Shown: piece after piece, positions 49,647 to 58,951 of the stretch
Layout of the letters: the number at the start of each line of letters is the position of its first letter
How positions within the stretch are numbered: position 1 is the stretch's first letter
DNA from: Oscillospiraceae bacterium
GTDB taxonomy: Bacteria > Bacillota > Clostridia > Oscillospirales > Oscillospiraceae
Direction: 5' to 3'
DNA: 64,000 bases
Assembly: GCA_031261635.1 (NCBI GenBank)
Contig: JAISJH010000018.1
Span: 35,161 to 99,160, forward strand
The notes under the pieces: generated by a model
The model's input: only the letters and a program-made list of their open reading frames with translations
Told to the model about the DNA's origin: nothing
Database searches by the model: none
Position numbers and translations under genes: made by a program

Positions 49647-50489
49647 CTACAACGACGCGGAGGCGTGGCGTAGTACGTGGCAGCACATATTTATCGCTAC
49701 GGGGAGGCCGGCTATGTGTGTCGGGAGCGCGTTTACGTTTACCGCGAGGGCGGTTGTGCGGCCTCCGAAGCCCTGCGCGCCTATTCCCGTTGCGTTTATT
49801 TTTTGAAGCAGGCGCGTTTCCATTTCAGCGTAAAAAGGGTCGGAGTTCAGCGTATCGACCGGGCGGAGTAGGGCGCGTTTAGCGGCCAGCGCCACGCCCT
49901 CGAACGTGCCTCCTACCCCTATTCCGAGGATTATCGGCGGGCAGGGTTTTGAACCCGCGTGAATAACCGCGTCAATGATAAAATCCTCGATAAACTCAAC
50001 GCTGTCGGTAGGGTTAAACATTCGCAGAGCCGACATATTTTCGCTTCCAAAACCCTTTGGGGCTACGGTTAGACTTAGAGTATCGCCGGAAACGAGCCGC
50101 GTATGTATAACCGCCGGGGTATTGTCGTCAGTATTGACGCGCCTGAAAGGGTCAGCCACGACCGAGCAGCGCAGACCGCCGGTAGTGTACGCTAGGCGTA
50201 TGCCCTCGTTTACCGCCGCCTCGAAATTTCCGCCGCTGATGTGAACGTCCTGCCCGATGTCGGCGAATACGACAGCCATTCCGGTATCCTGGCAAATCGG
50301 CAGGCCGGATTCCGCGGCGTATTTGAAGTTGTCGTTTAAGTCCTCGAGCGCGGCGCGTGCCGTGGCGTTGGCTTCAACCTCGGACGCGCACTCGAGCGCC
50401 ATAGCAACGTCCGGCGGCAGGAAGCAGTTAGCCCTGACAGCGAGGGAGCGCACCGCTTCGGTAATCTGCCCGGTAGTGATTTGTTTCAT
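49647..50489 (-). CDS. Class I fumarate hydratase alpha-type (FumA N-terminal/TtdA-like)
   Basis: GLPICQDTGMAVVFADIGQDVHISGG...NEGIRLAYTTGGLR...KGFGSENMSALRM...GIGVGGTFEGVALAAKRALLRPV. Confidence 0.88.
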   Translation of the reverse strand: MKQITTGQITEAVRSLAVRANCFLPPDVAMALECASEVEANATARAALEDLNDNFKYAAESGLPICQDTGMAVVFADIGQDVHISGGNFEAAVNEGIRLAYTTGGLRCSVVADPFRRVNTDDNTPAVIHTRLVSGDTLSLTVAPKGFGSENMSALRMFNPTDSVEFIEDFIIDAVIHAGSKPCPPIILGIGVGGTFEGVALAAKRALLRPVDTLNSDPFYAEMETRLLQKINATGIGAQGFGGRTTALAVNVNALPTHIAGLPVAINMCCHVLRHASASL

Positions 50490-50587
50490 TTTGTGCTACG
50501 CCTCCCCCGGTTAAAGTTTACAAAACACGCCGTTTGACCGCGTTCGCCGCGCCTCGAAAACTTTTTTGGCTTTTTTGTAAAAACCGC

Positions 50588-50745
50588 TTGCAATTTGTAG
50601 AATGATTGTGCTATAATAATCATTGCCGACATCTAACATATCGGCCACCGTAGAGGTGGTAGCACACCTCCACGGTTATGCAGGATAAAGTGAGTGTCCC
50701 ACAAAGCAGTCTTGTCTCTGCACCGCCGACTATTATACTCGTTTT
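50588..50745 (+). ncRNA. Candidate structured RNA or long 5' leader
   Basis: TTGCAA-N18-TATAAT followed by hairpin CCGTAGAGGTG-GTAGCA-CACCTCCACGG (50648-50675); no convincing ORF until 51006. Confidence 0.35.
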
Positions 50746-51005
50746 TCCCCAATTTTTCAAGTGGGATTTATTGGTCGGTCGGCGGCTGTGGAATAAGGCG
50801 GTGCGGGGGGTTCTCCCTGCGCCGCCATTGTTATATGCTCGGTATGCGGGTATCTTACGCGGAGGGCGGGAATTGACCCGCCCCCGCAGGCGAGCCGCAT
50901 ACCGGGGGATAAATCAACATTTAGGAGGAACCCGGCAATGTTCTCTGCGGGCAACAGGCACAGGGCAAAACCAGAATATCTTCTATTGAAAGGGGCTGAA
51001 TAAAT

Positions 51006-51248
51006 ATGGGCGAAGTCGATAAAAACGGTGTCGAAAAGCAACAGGATTTAGCCGGGAAAGATAAAAGCATCGAAACAAAGGCAAAAATATCAGAGGAAAT
51101 TCACACGATAAACGCGACGATAAAAGGCATAGAATACAAAATATATATGAGCGAAAGCGAGGAGGAAAAGGAAAGCCTGAAAATCCGCAAAGCCGAGCTG
51201 ATTGCAAGGAGAACAGAACTGCACCTGGCGGTACAGGATATAAGGTAG
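51006..51248 (+). CDS. Small charged, coiled-coil-like protein
   Basis: MGEVDKNGVEKQQDLAGKDKSIETKAKISEEIHTINATIKGIEYKIYMSESEEEKESLKIRKAELIARRTELHLAVQDIR; preceded by GAAAGGGG at suitable spacing. Confidence 0.6.
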   Translation: MGEVDKNGVEKQQDLAGKDKSIETKAKISEEIHTINATIKGIEYKIYMSESEEEKESLKIRKAELIARRTELHLAVQDIR

Positions 51249-51354
51249 CGGCGGGTTATAACGTTGGGGCGGGTTTCAAACCCGCCCGCCGGAGGCTTGC
51301 TCAATCACCGTGTTTGTTTCCGCGCCATTTTGTAGGGGCAGGGTACGCCCTGCC

Positions 51355-51515
51355 CGTCATTGCGAAGCGCCGGTAAACTTGCGATACGTAGGACGTTACA
51401 GGCGCGAAGCAATCCAGTGCCGGGGGCGTAACATACGTATCTGAGGACTGCGGCACTGGATTGCCGCGCGCCTAAACCGGGTTATATGTTTAGCTTCCCG
51501 GCGCTCGCAATGACG
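51355..51515. repeat. Long palindromic element, copy 11
   Basis: Same consensus. Confidence 0.9.
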
Positions 51516-51629
51516 GACTTTTTAGTCTTACGCGTTTTGAATATAGCTTTACATATTAAATATCAGATATCAAATATCGAATATCAGATATCAGATACTA
51601 AATATTTGTTATTTGTTATTTGTTATTTG

Positions 51630-53345
51630 TCAACTGTTATCTGTCAAAAGTTCCGCTAGCAGTAGGTACACGCTCGCGGGCCAGGCGGAGAACGGGTATG
51701 TTACGCTGCCGCCGCCCTTAAATTCGGGGACGGGGGAGTGGTCGCGCGGCTCGAAGCGGTAGGGGTTTATCGCGAGCGCCAAGCCCTCTTTGTTTAGAGC
51801 GTTCAGGTACCTTGCGGCTATTAGTTTAGCCGCTTCTTTTTCGCCCGCGTCGTACAGGCCGTAGACTATTAACGCCTGCGCGGGAGCCATTACGGGGCCG
51901 CGCGAAAAGCTTAGGGCGCGGTAGTCGGGGCTTTGCAGGTTTTCGCCAGTTATGCCGTAGGCTGAAAAAAACTCGTTAGGGTCGGTCAGGCGTTTAGCTA
52001 GAGTTTTAACAATGCTGCCCGGCAACCTGTGACCGAGGCAGACCGCCTGTAACTGCGCCACGGAGCCGCATTTGTGCTTTTCTTTTGTAAGGGGCGCGTA
52101 GGCGAGGAACTGTTCGCCGTCCCATAATTCGTTTACCAAATACTCTAAGGTGTGCTTACTTAGGGAAGTAAAAAAGCCGAAGTCGTCCCTGCGCCCGAGT
52201 ATGTCCGCGATTTTGGCACAGGCTTCGCAGAGGCAGGCGGCGTAGGCAAGCAAATCCGGCGATACCAGCGGCAAACCCTTGTCGAACAGCGTTGATTCGT
52301 CGTAGCCGGATTCGTCGATATGATAATACTGCGGCACGCCTATTTTAGCGTGGTCGTGATGAGTGTACCAATAGCGCGTATAGCTTGAAAGTTTTTCATA
52401 GATGTTGCGATAATCGGCGGTAGTGAGCGCGGAGAGGTCGAAATTTTCTAAGATATAGCACGCGCTCCAGCCAAAAATAGGCGGCTTGCTTGATATCCAC
52501 GTCTCCTGGTGAAGGTCAGAGAGGTTATCGGGGAAGATGCCGTATTCGTTCTGATAATCAAACATAGCGAGCAGGGTTTCAAAGGCTTTTTTAGCGTCAT
52601 TTCGCATAGCCATAGCGTGAAAACCGTGGTGCCAGCCAAAGGCGCGGTCAAACCAAATCTTCTGCATATAGATAACGCGCGAAGTGAGCGCGCCGCGCGG
52701 TCCGAGCTGACTGTGCCACACGACCCACTTAGCCCGCTCCGCCATCTCCGCGTAGGCGGGGGCTACGGCGGGGTAACGCCTTGAAAAGGCCGTATAATCC
52801 GCGCCCGTTTCGCGAACGCAGACCTCGAAGGGTTTATACACCTCCGGCGTTGGGAGGTTTGAGTAATACTCGTGTATCGCAAGTTCTCCGGCGGCGGTAA
52901 TCCCGTCGCCGTTGTAGGTCATTTCGCCTGTTAGATTGCGAAACAGCAGTTTCCCGATAAAATTAAACGTGACCTCTACGGCTTCTAAAGAGCGCACACG
53001 CGTACTCTCGCCCTCCTGCGCGACGTATGTGAAGCGCAGGGTTACGCCGTTTGTACGTATTCTGAGCGTTTGAGCGTTTTCGTAGGTAATCTCTATCGTC
53101 CCTTTTGCCGTGGTAATAGTCAGCAAGCTCTCGTCGCAACTGTAGGAAAAATCAAGTTCTAAGCCGTCCGCGACGGGCGTTAGTTTTACTAAGTTAGGAC
53201 GCTCGTTGATAACCTGCACCGAGCGGCACATATTCAAATATAAGCCGCCGTCCGAATACTCCTGATAGACATTGAGAAACGCCCTCGCGCGTGAAAAGGG
53301 TACGCGCTCTAAGGTGAATTGTTCGTCCGTTCCGAATAGTTTCAT
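51630..53345 (-). CDS. GH63/MGH1-like (alpha/alpha)6 glycoside hydrolase-like protein
   Basis: IWFDRAFGWHHGFHAMAMRNDAKKAFETLLAMFDYQNEYGIFPDNLSDLHQETWISSKPPIFGWS; C-terminal SVTYPFSAWPASVYLLLAELL. Confidence 0.7.
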   Translation of the reverse strand: MKLFGTDEQFTLERVPFSRARAFLNVYQEYSDGGLYLNMCRSVQVINERPNLVKLTPVADGLELDFSYSCDESLLTITTAKGTIEITYENAQTLRIRTNGVTLRFTYVAQEGESTRVRSLEAVEVTFNFIGKLLFRNLTGEMTYNGDGITAAGELAIHEYYSNLPTPEVYKPFEVCVRETGADYTAFSRRYPAVAPAYAEMAERAKWVVWHSQLGPRGALTSRVIYMQKIWFDRAFGWHHGFHAMAMRNDAKKAFETLLAMFDYQNEYGIFPDNLSDLHQETWISSKPPIFGWSACYILENFDLSALTTADYRNIYEKLSSYTRYWYTHHDHAKIGVPQYYHIDESGYDESTLFDKGLPLVSPDLLAYAACLCEACAKIADILGRRDDFGFFTSLSKHTLEYLVNELWDGEQFLAYAPLTKEKHKCGSVAQLQAVCLGHRLPGSIVKTLAKRLTDPNEFFSAYGITGENLQSPDYRALSFSRGPVMAPAQALIVYGLYDAGEKEAAKLIAARYLNALNKEGLALAINPYRFEPRDHSPVPEFKGGGSVTYPFSAWPASVYLLLAELLTDNS

Positions 53346-54523
53346 TTTGCACCCCGTTTCTCACTGTAGAAATCGTATTTTTTTTGGAGGCTGTCGGCCT
53401 CGGCGGTTTTGCCGAGTACGAGCGCGAGTTTTGAAGCGGCGAGTATGCAGTCGCCTAATTCGTCGCAGGCGAGTATTTCCGCTTCGTCCGGCCGGAAGTT
53501 AAACCACCACTCAATCCAGCGTTTGAAAGGCTCGTATAAAAGCTCCGCGTGGGTGCGCGTTATAGCCGATAACCCGGCCTTTTCGATTATCCCGAGTAGC
53601 GCGCTTCCCTGCCCCGGGTGTGCGGGCTTCGCGTATTCAACTCCCCAGGGCGTAGCGTCAACGGGGATTTGCCCGTATTCGTCCTGCAAGCTGAACGCCG
53701 AATATACGAGTTTTACAGCGAGGTCAATATCCTGCCACAGTTCCGCGGCGTAGAGGCTTTGCATAGCCGTGTCGCCGCCGATTTTTATATAATCACCCTC
53801 GGGAGGGTTGCGGAAGCCTATGCCGATAATAGTGTCGGTTTTGAGGTAGCCTTTGGGGTACATACAGCCTATCCAGGTTGCGTAGGGCGTGCTTATCGGG
53901 CAGTCGGTATCCTCCGGGTACTTGGCGCACCACTGGCGGTAATCGCTGTAATTCGCCCCGGCGTGAGCGTCGAAGTCGCCGAGCGGCGCGGCGGGGCGGT
54001 TGACGCAGTAGTCGGCGTGATGTATGTAACCATATACCTCGCCGCCGTTTTGAGGTTCCCAGGTGAGTTCGAGCGGTTCCGGCTTCATAGCAAACGCGAC
54101 CCAGCGGTAATTGTGGGTCTGAACGCCCGTTACCGCTTCAAAGAGAAATTCGCCGAGCATTGAAAAGCCGGCATAGACTGTTCCGTCCAAGCGGTCCATA
54201 AACTGCTCGTGAGCATTGAACTCAATGCAGAAGCGTAAACCCAAGCCGCCAAAAGCGCGAATCAGAAGCGTTTCGCCGTTGCCGTAGACAAATTCGAGCC
54301 CCCCCTCCCCGCGCTCCTCTGAAAGGGTAAGCTTCCCGGCGGTGCAGACCGCGCTATAGCGCACGGCGCAACCGTTCCGCGTGGGAACAAGCCGTATAAG
54401 CTCGGGGCGCTCATCAGCCCCGGTGTAATTCAGCCACAGCGAGCCGCCCCGCGAGGCAATCAGCAACCGGGTATACCGCCGCCCAAAAGGCAGAACGGTG
54501 AAGTCGATGTTTGTAGTCAGCAT
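53342..54523 (-). CDS. Shorter paralogue of the GH63-like protein
   Basis: Similar N-terminal beta domain and an aligned helical segment (LVYSAFSLQDEYGQIPVD); ends about 180 residues earlier than the neighbour; overlaps its start. Confidence 0.6.
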   Translation of the reverse strand: MLTTNIDFTVLPFGRRYTRLLIASRGGSLWLNYTGADERPELIRLVPTRNGCAVRYSAVCTAGKLTLSEERGEGGLEFVYGNGETLLIRAFGGLGLRFCIEFNAHEQFMDRLDGTVYAGFSMLGEFLFEAVTGVQTHNYRWVAFAMKPEPLELTWEPQNGGEVYGYIHHADYCVNRPAAPLGDFDAHAGANYSDYRQWCAKYPEDTDCPISTPYATWIGCMYPKGYLKTDTIIGIGFRNPPEGDYIKIGGDTAMQSLYAAELWQDIDLAVKLVYSAFSLQDEYGQIPVDATPWGVEYAKPAHPGQGSALLGIIEKAGLSAITRTHAELLYEPFKRWIEWWFNFRPDEAEILACDELGDCILAASKLALVLGKTAEADSLQKKYDFYSEKRGAK

Positions 54524-54604
54524 AAAAAACCTCGCAACAAATAAATTTTGAAAGCGGAAAGGTTACATATGTATAGTGTAACACATTTAGAGGGAAACGT
54601 CAAG

Positions 54605-55195
54605 CGATAACAGATAACAGATATCAAATATCAAATATCAGAGACGTTGGTTTGGACGGAGGTTGCGTAGGGGCGGGTTTCAAACCCGCCCCGTTGGTTT
54701 GAACCAGTATGTAGGGGCAACGCACCTCGCCTCGCCCGGATTGCGTAACCCACGTCCCCTGTCCCGGCGCACCGCGCCGGGACAGGGCAGGGCTTCGCCC
54801 TGCCCCGTCATTGCGAGCCGCGCGAAGCAATCCAAGCCCAGTCCCCCCGTCCAACTCCGCGCAGTGCGCGGGGTGCGCCGTGACGGCGCACCGTCATTGC
54901 GAAGCACCGGTACGCCTGCGATACGTAGGACGTTACAGGTGCGAAGCAATCCAGTGCCGGGGGACAACATACGTATGTTACGCTCCCGGCACTGGATTGC
55001 CGCGCGCCTGTAACGCCCTACGTATCGCAAGTGCGGCGGCGCTCGCAAAGACGGCGCACGGCGCCGGGACGTGGGACGCGGGACGGGGGAGGGCGGGTTT
55101 GAAACCCGCCCCTACGTTTTATTGTGCAACCCGCAACCCCGTCCCCGTAACCCTCGTCCTAACCCCCGTCTCTGATATTTGATAACTGTTATTTG
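54605..55195. repeat. Composite intergenic island upstream of livK
   Basis: Inverted AT-rich ends with long palindrome and GGGCGGGTTTGAAACCCGCCC inside. Confidence 0.8.
54892..55053. repeat. Long palindromic element, copy 12
   Basis: Same consensus; solo truncated arm at about 54805-54848. Confidence 0.9.
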
Positions 55196-55251
55196 CTATA
55201 TTGCTAACTGTTATTTATTTGAAGTTTTCTTAACATTTTGTTAAAAAGCTG

Positions 55252-55280
55252 TTGACAAATAGTTAATATTGTGATATAGT
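55252..55280 (+). promoter_or_regulatory. Promoter of the liv operon substrate-binding gene
   Basis: TTGACA, 17 bp, TATAGT. Confidence 0.75.
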
Positions 55281-55366
55281 ATTCGTTGATTGAATTAGCG
55301 CGGAGTGCGCCGGTTCGATACATACTTTGCATATCAACACACTAAACAAACGGAGGACAAACCACT

Positions 55367-56575
55367 ATGAAACGTATTCTCGCACTCTCCCTCGCGCTCG
55401 TGATGACTTTCGCAATGTTCGCGGGCTGTTCGTCTAACGATAACGCCGCGGGAACGGCCGCTTCGGGCGGTGATACCGCAAGCAGCGGCAAAATTATTAA
55501 ACTCGGCATTTTCGAGTCGCTTTCAGGCGATAACGGCGCCGGAGGCAAGCAGGAAGCCCTCGGTTACGTTTACGCGAACTACGTTCAGCCGACTGTCGAA
55601 ATCGGCGGCGAAACGTACACAATAGTTCTCGAAACGGTTGACAACGAAAGTTCGACCGACAAAGCCCCCTCGGCGGCTCAGAAGCTCGTTTCGCTCGGAG
55701 TGAGCGCGGTTCTCGGCTCCTACGGTTCGGGCGTGTGTCTTGCTTCCTACAGCGTTTTTGAAGCGGCGGGTCTGCCAATGCTGACCGTTTCCGCGACTAA
55801 CCCGCAGGTTACGGCTGATAACGATACCGTTTTCAGACTGTGTTTCCTTGACCCGTTCCAGTCAACGGTGCTTGCGAACTACGCCTTTACCTCGCTGAAC
55901 GCGACTAACGCCTACGTGCTTTCAAAGCAGGGCGACGACTACAGCGCGGGGCTTGCGAACTACTTCAAAGAGGAATTTGAAAAACTCGGCGGCACGGTAA
56001 CCGACGAGCAGTTCCCGCAGGGCAACACCGATTTCTCAAGCTACGTCGCAAACGCCAAAAAAGCCGGGGCGCAGGTTTTCTTCAGCCCGGTAAGCACCGA
56101 AGCCGCATCGAACATAATCGACCAGGCGGACGCTCAGGCGCTCGGTATTCCTATCCTCGCCGGCGATACCTGGGACAGCAACGTTATCACGCAGTCCGCG
56201 AAAGGCAAGAATGTTGAGATAAATATTGACACATTCTACCAGGAGAGCGGCACTCCCTTCGACTTAGCGTTCAAAGAGTGGATTTCAGAGGATTCCCGCC
56301 GTCTGGCCGACAATAACGGCGACGACACGCTCGCGGCATTCTCCGTAATGGCCTACGACGGCTACTTCACAATGCTCGAGGCGATAAAAGCCGCCGACAG
56401 CGCCGACGCGGGAGCGATAAAAGCGGCTCTCTCCGGAGTAAACTATAACGGCGAAACCGGCGCGATAGCTTTCGACGACACAGGCGACGCGTTCCGCGAC
56501 AGCGCCTACATAAAAACAGTAGACACAGAAGCCGGAGCCTGGAGGTTCCTTGAAGTCGCAACGGTAAACAGTTAG
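55367..56575 (+). CDS. livK: Branched-chain amino acid-type ABC transporter substrate-binding lipoprotein
   Basis: Lipobox MFAGCSSN; IKLGIFESLSGDNGAGGKQEALGYVYA...SAVLGSYGSGVCLA; genes for H, M, G and F follow. Confidence 0.88.
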   Translation: MKRILALSLALVMTFAMFAGCSSNDNAAGTAASGGDTASSGKIIKLGIFESLSGDNGAGGKQEALGYVYANYVQPTVEIGGETYTIVLETVDNESSTDKAPSAAQKLVSLGVSAVLGSYGSGVCLASYSVFEAAGLPMLTVSATNPQVTADNDTVFRLCFLDPFQSTVLANYAFTSLNATNAYVLSKQGDDYSAGLANYFKEEFEKLGGTVTDEQFPQGNTDFSSYVANAKKAGAQVFFSPVSTEAASNIIDQADAQALGIPILAGDTWDSNVITQSAKGKNVEINIDTFYQESGTPFDLAFKEWISEDSRRLADNNGDDTLAAFSVMAYDGYFTMLEAIKAADSADAGAIKAALSGVNYNGETGAIAFDDTGDAFRDSAYIKTVDTEAGAWRFLEVATVNS

Positions 56576-56674
56576 TCCAGTTAACAGTTAGGACAGTTAA
56601 CAGTTATCAAATATCAAATATCAGAGACGATAACAGGACGTAGGGGCGGGTTTCAAACCCGCCCTTTTGGTGGC

Positions 56675-56703
56675 TTGACAACCGCGCGCGCTTATTGTAT
56701 AAT
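56675..56703 (+). promoter_or_regulatory. Promoter directly abutting the DUF6883-like gene
   Basis: TTGACA, 17 bp, TATAAT ending 7 nt before ATG 56711. Confidence 0.75.
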
Positions 56704-56710
56704 ACATAGT

Positions 56711-57070
56711 ATGAATATACTACCGAGAGCCGATGAGGCCGTTATACCTTTTGAGAAGTTTACAAAATACGCGCTGAACCCTGACGGCGACGCTAATAAA
56801 GCCGAGGCGTTTCTTATGGCGTTGGAGTATGACTTGACCAATTATGAAATGCTGATTGAGGATATCAAGCTCAATATCACAAACTATAACGCGGTGCCTA
56901 AACCGGACTTGGGTCACGGACAGAGATACGAAATCATTATGGAACTTACCGGACCAAACGGCAAAACCGCAAACGTCTTAACGGCGTGGATTGACGACAA
57001 GGAAACAGGCGAGATGCGTTTAATCAACGCATATATAGACAGGAAAAAAGGAGGAACCGGCAATGATTAA
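56711..57070 (+). CDS. DUF6883-like protein
   Basis: MNILPRADEAVIPFEKFTKYALNPDGDANKAEAFL...GQRYEIIMELTGPNGKTANVLTAWIDDKETGEMRLINAY matches my recollection of the family. Confidence 0.65.
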   Translation: MNILPRADEAVIPFEKFTKYALNPDGDANKAEAFLMALEYDLTNYEMLIEDIKLNITNYNAVPKPDLGHGQRYEIIMELTGPNGKTANVLTAWIDDKETGEMRLINAYIDRKKGGTGND

Positions 57071-57278
57071 AGAATACGCCAAAATACGGCTCACGACCGG
57101 GGAAATCGCCAGAATCCTCGAAATATTCAAAGACGGAGGTTATATTGCGGAGATTTTCCGTAAAAAAGGCGGTCTTGAAACAACCGAGATACGACAAAGC
57201 GACATAGCCAGCGTCTTTGTCGAGAACGAAATCCCGCTACGCTACGAGAACAATAAGCTGACTGCGGTGTACGGTTGA
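57063..57278 (+). CDS. Small DUF4926-like protein
   Basis: 71 aa, overlaps the upstream gene by 8 nt: MIKEYAKIRLTTGEIARILEIFKDGGYIAEIFRKKGGLETTEIRQSDIASVF. Confidence 0.5.
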   Translation: MIKEYAKIRLTTGEIARILEIFKDGGYIAEIFRKKGGLETTEIRQSDIASVFVENEIPLRYENNKLTAVYG

Positions 57279-57337
57279 CAACGCGCTTGTTTTGTGGTAT
57301 TATGTAGGTATCAAACAATAACTTTAGGAGGTGGCTT

Positions 57338-57517
57338 ATGCCTACAATCGGTGAAATTGCGATTCGGCTTGCGCGCGCTGAGAGCTATCGTCAGGCCATA
57401 ACGCGTATTGATGAGGAAATCAACTCAAAACCCGCGCCCAGCGAAGCTACGCTGAAATCTCTTAACGATATCAGAGATTGGCTGAAAGTAAGAGCTGACA
57501 AAGACTCGGCTGTGTAA
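57338..57517 (+). CDS. Small protein, 59 aa (below the ORF-track cutoff)
   Basis: TTGACA (57275-57280), 17 bp, TATTAT (57298-57303), RBS AGGAGG, then MPTIGEIAIRLARAESYRQAITRIDEEINSKPAPSEATLKSLNDIRDWLKVRADKDSAV; terminator-like hairpin at about 57538-57565. Confidence 0.65.
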   Translation: MPTIGEIAIRLARAESYRQAITRIDEEINSKPAPSEATLKSLNDIRDWLKVRADKDSAV

Positions 57518-57681
57518 ATTACGCGAAAAACGTCCTGAGAGGCGGTCTGTCGACCGTCTCTTATTTTGTCCCCGTGTTCCCCCGCAACCACCGTCCTAAC
57601 CTCCGTCCAATCCACCGTCTCTGATATTTGATATTTGATAACTGTTATTTGAATTTGCTAACTGTTAACTGTTATTTGTGG

Positions 57682-57710
57682 TTGACAAGGCGGGCGGTTT
57701 GTGGTATTAT
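57682..57710 (+). promoter_or_regulatory. Promoter upstream of livH
   Basis: TTGACA, 17 bp, TATTAT. Confidence 0.75.
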
Positions 57711-57782
57711 AGAGAAGCAAGTGTTGATTTCAGTCGCTTCATAAAATTAAAGCTTAGTCGGCAAAGGAGTTACAATCGCCAT

Positions 57783-58661
57783 ATGGATTATTTGCCCTAC
57801 CTATTAGCCGGAGTATCGGTCGGCGGACAATACGCCCTCATCGCCATAGGCTACACGATGGTCTACGGTATCTTGCGGTTGATTAACTTCGCTCACGGCG
57901 ACATTTTTATGGCGGCGGGGCTTATTATGGTCTACCTCTGTACCGCGCTTCCGCTCGCTGTTTCTATACCGCTTGTGCTTGTTATTACCGTCGCGATTGG
58001 CTTTATTGTCGAACGCGCCGCGTATATGCCGCTTCGCGAGGCTCCGCGTATGAGCGTTATGATTAGCGCAATCGGCGTGAGCTATCTTATTCAGAACCTC
58101 GCGTTATACTTAACCGGGGGGCTTGCGAAGCCCTATGTGTCTATTCCGTGGATTAGCGATACGATAACGGTTTTTGGCGCGGCCACACGCCGGGTCACCG
58201 TTATCACGCCTATCCTCACTATCGCGCTTATGGTTGCGCTTATACTCTTAATCAAGAAAACCAAAATCGGTATGGCTATGAGGGCGGTATCGCGCGATTT
58301 CGATACGAGCCGCCTAATGGGCATACGCGTCAATAACGTTATAAGCGTTACGTTCGTAATAGGCTCGCTGCTCGCCGCTATCGGGAGCATTCTGTATTTC
58401 ACGAACTACACGGCCGTAGTGCCGAACTCGGGGCAAATGCCGGGCTTAAAAGCCTTCGTGGCGGCGGTATTCGGAGGCATAGGCTCAATACCCGGCGCGG
58501 TTCTGGGAGCCTTCCTAATAGGCATATGCGAAAACCTCATAAAAAGCGGAGGCGGCGCGTGGACAAACTTCAGCGACGCGTTCACATTCGTGCTGCTGAT
58601 AGGGGTTTTGCTTGTGCGTCCTACGGGCTTATTCGCGGAAAAGAAAATAGACAAAGTTTAG
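57783..58661 (+). CDS. livH: Branched-chain amino acid ABC transporter permease
   Basis: MDYLPYLLAGVSVGGQYALIAIGYTMVYGILRLINFAHGDIFM. Confidence 0.93.
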   Translation: MDYLPYLLAGVSVGGQYALIAIGYTMVYGILRLINFAHGDIFMAAGLIMVYLCTALPLAVSIPLVLVITVAIGFIVERAAYMPLREAPRMSVMISAIGVSYLIQNLALYLTGGLAKPYVSIPWISDTITVFGAATRRVTVITPILTIALMVALILLIKKTKIGMAMRAVSRDFDTSRLMGIRVNNVISVTFVIGSLLAAIGSILYFTNYTAVVPNSGQMPGLKAFVAAVFGGIGSIPGAVLGAFLIGICENLIKSGGGAWTNFSDAFTFVLLIGVLLVRPTGLFAEKKIDKV

Positions 58662-58667
58662 TTATAG

Positions 58668-58946
58668 TTCAGTTAACAGTTATCAAATATCAAATATCAA
58701 ATGACGCGCGCGGCGCGGGACGGGGGAGACCACCCCGCCGTCTGCGGACGGCACCCCTCCACAGAGGGGATGAGGACGGGGAATTAGACGAGGGTTACGA
58801 AAACCGTCGTTCCCCGCCTCCCACGTCTAACCCCTATCCCCTCTTGGGAGGGGTGCCGCCCGCAGGCGGCGGGGTGGTTCCCCCGCAGGGCGCACCTCCG
58901 TCCAAACCCTCGTCTCTGATATTTGATATTTAATACCTGTTATCTG
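58668..58946. repeat. Composite intergenic island between livH and livM
   Basis: CAGTTAACAGTTATCAAATATCAAATATCAAATGACG left; CGTCTCTGATATTTGATATTTAATACCTG right. Confidence 0.8.
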
Positions 58947-58951
58947 AAAAT

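Noticed and set aside
50940-51000. GGCACAGGGCAAAACCAG, reminiscent of the conserved start of a GEMM-I c-di-GMP riboswitch
   Set aside because: The second conserved block (GGGACGCAAAGCC) and the downstream stem are missing; too short to support a riboswitch.
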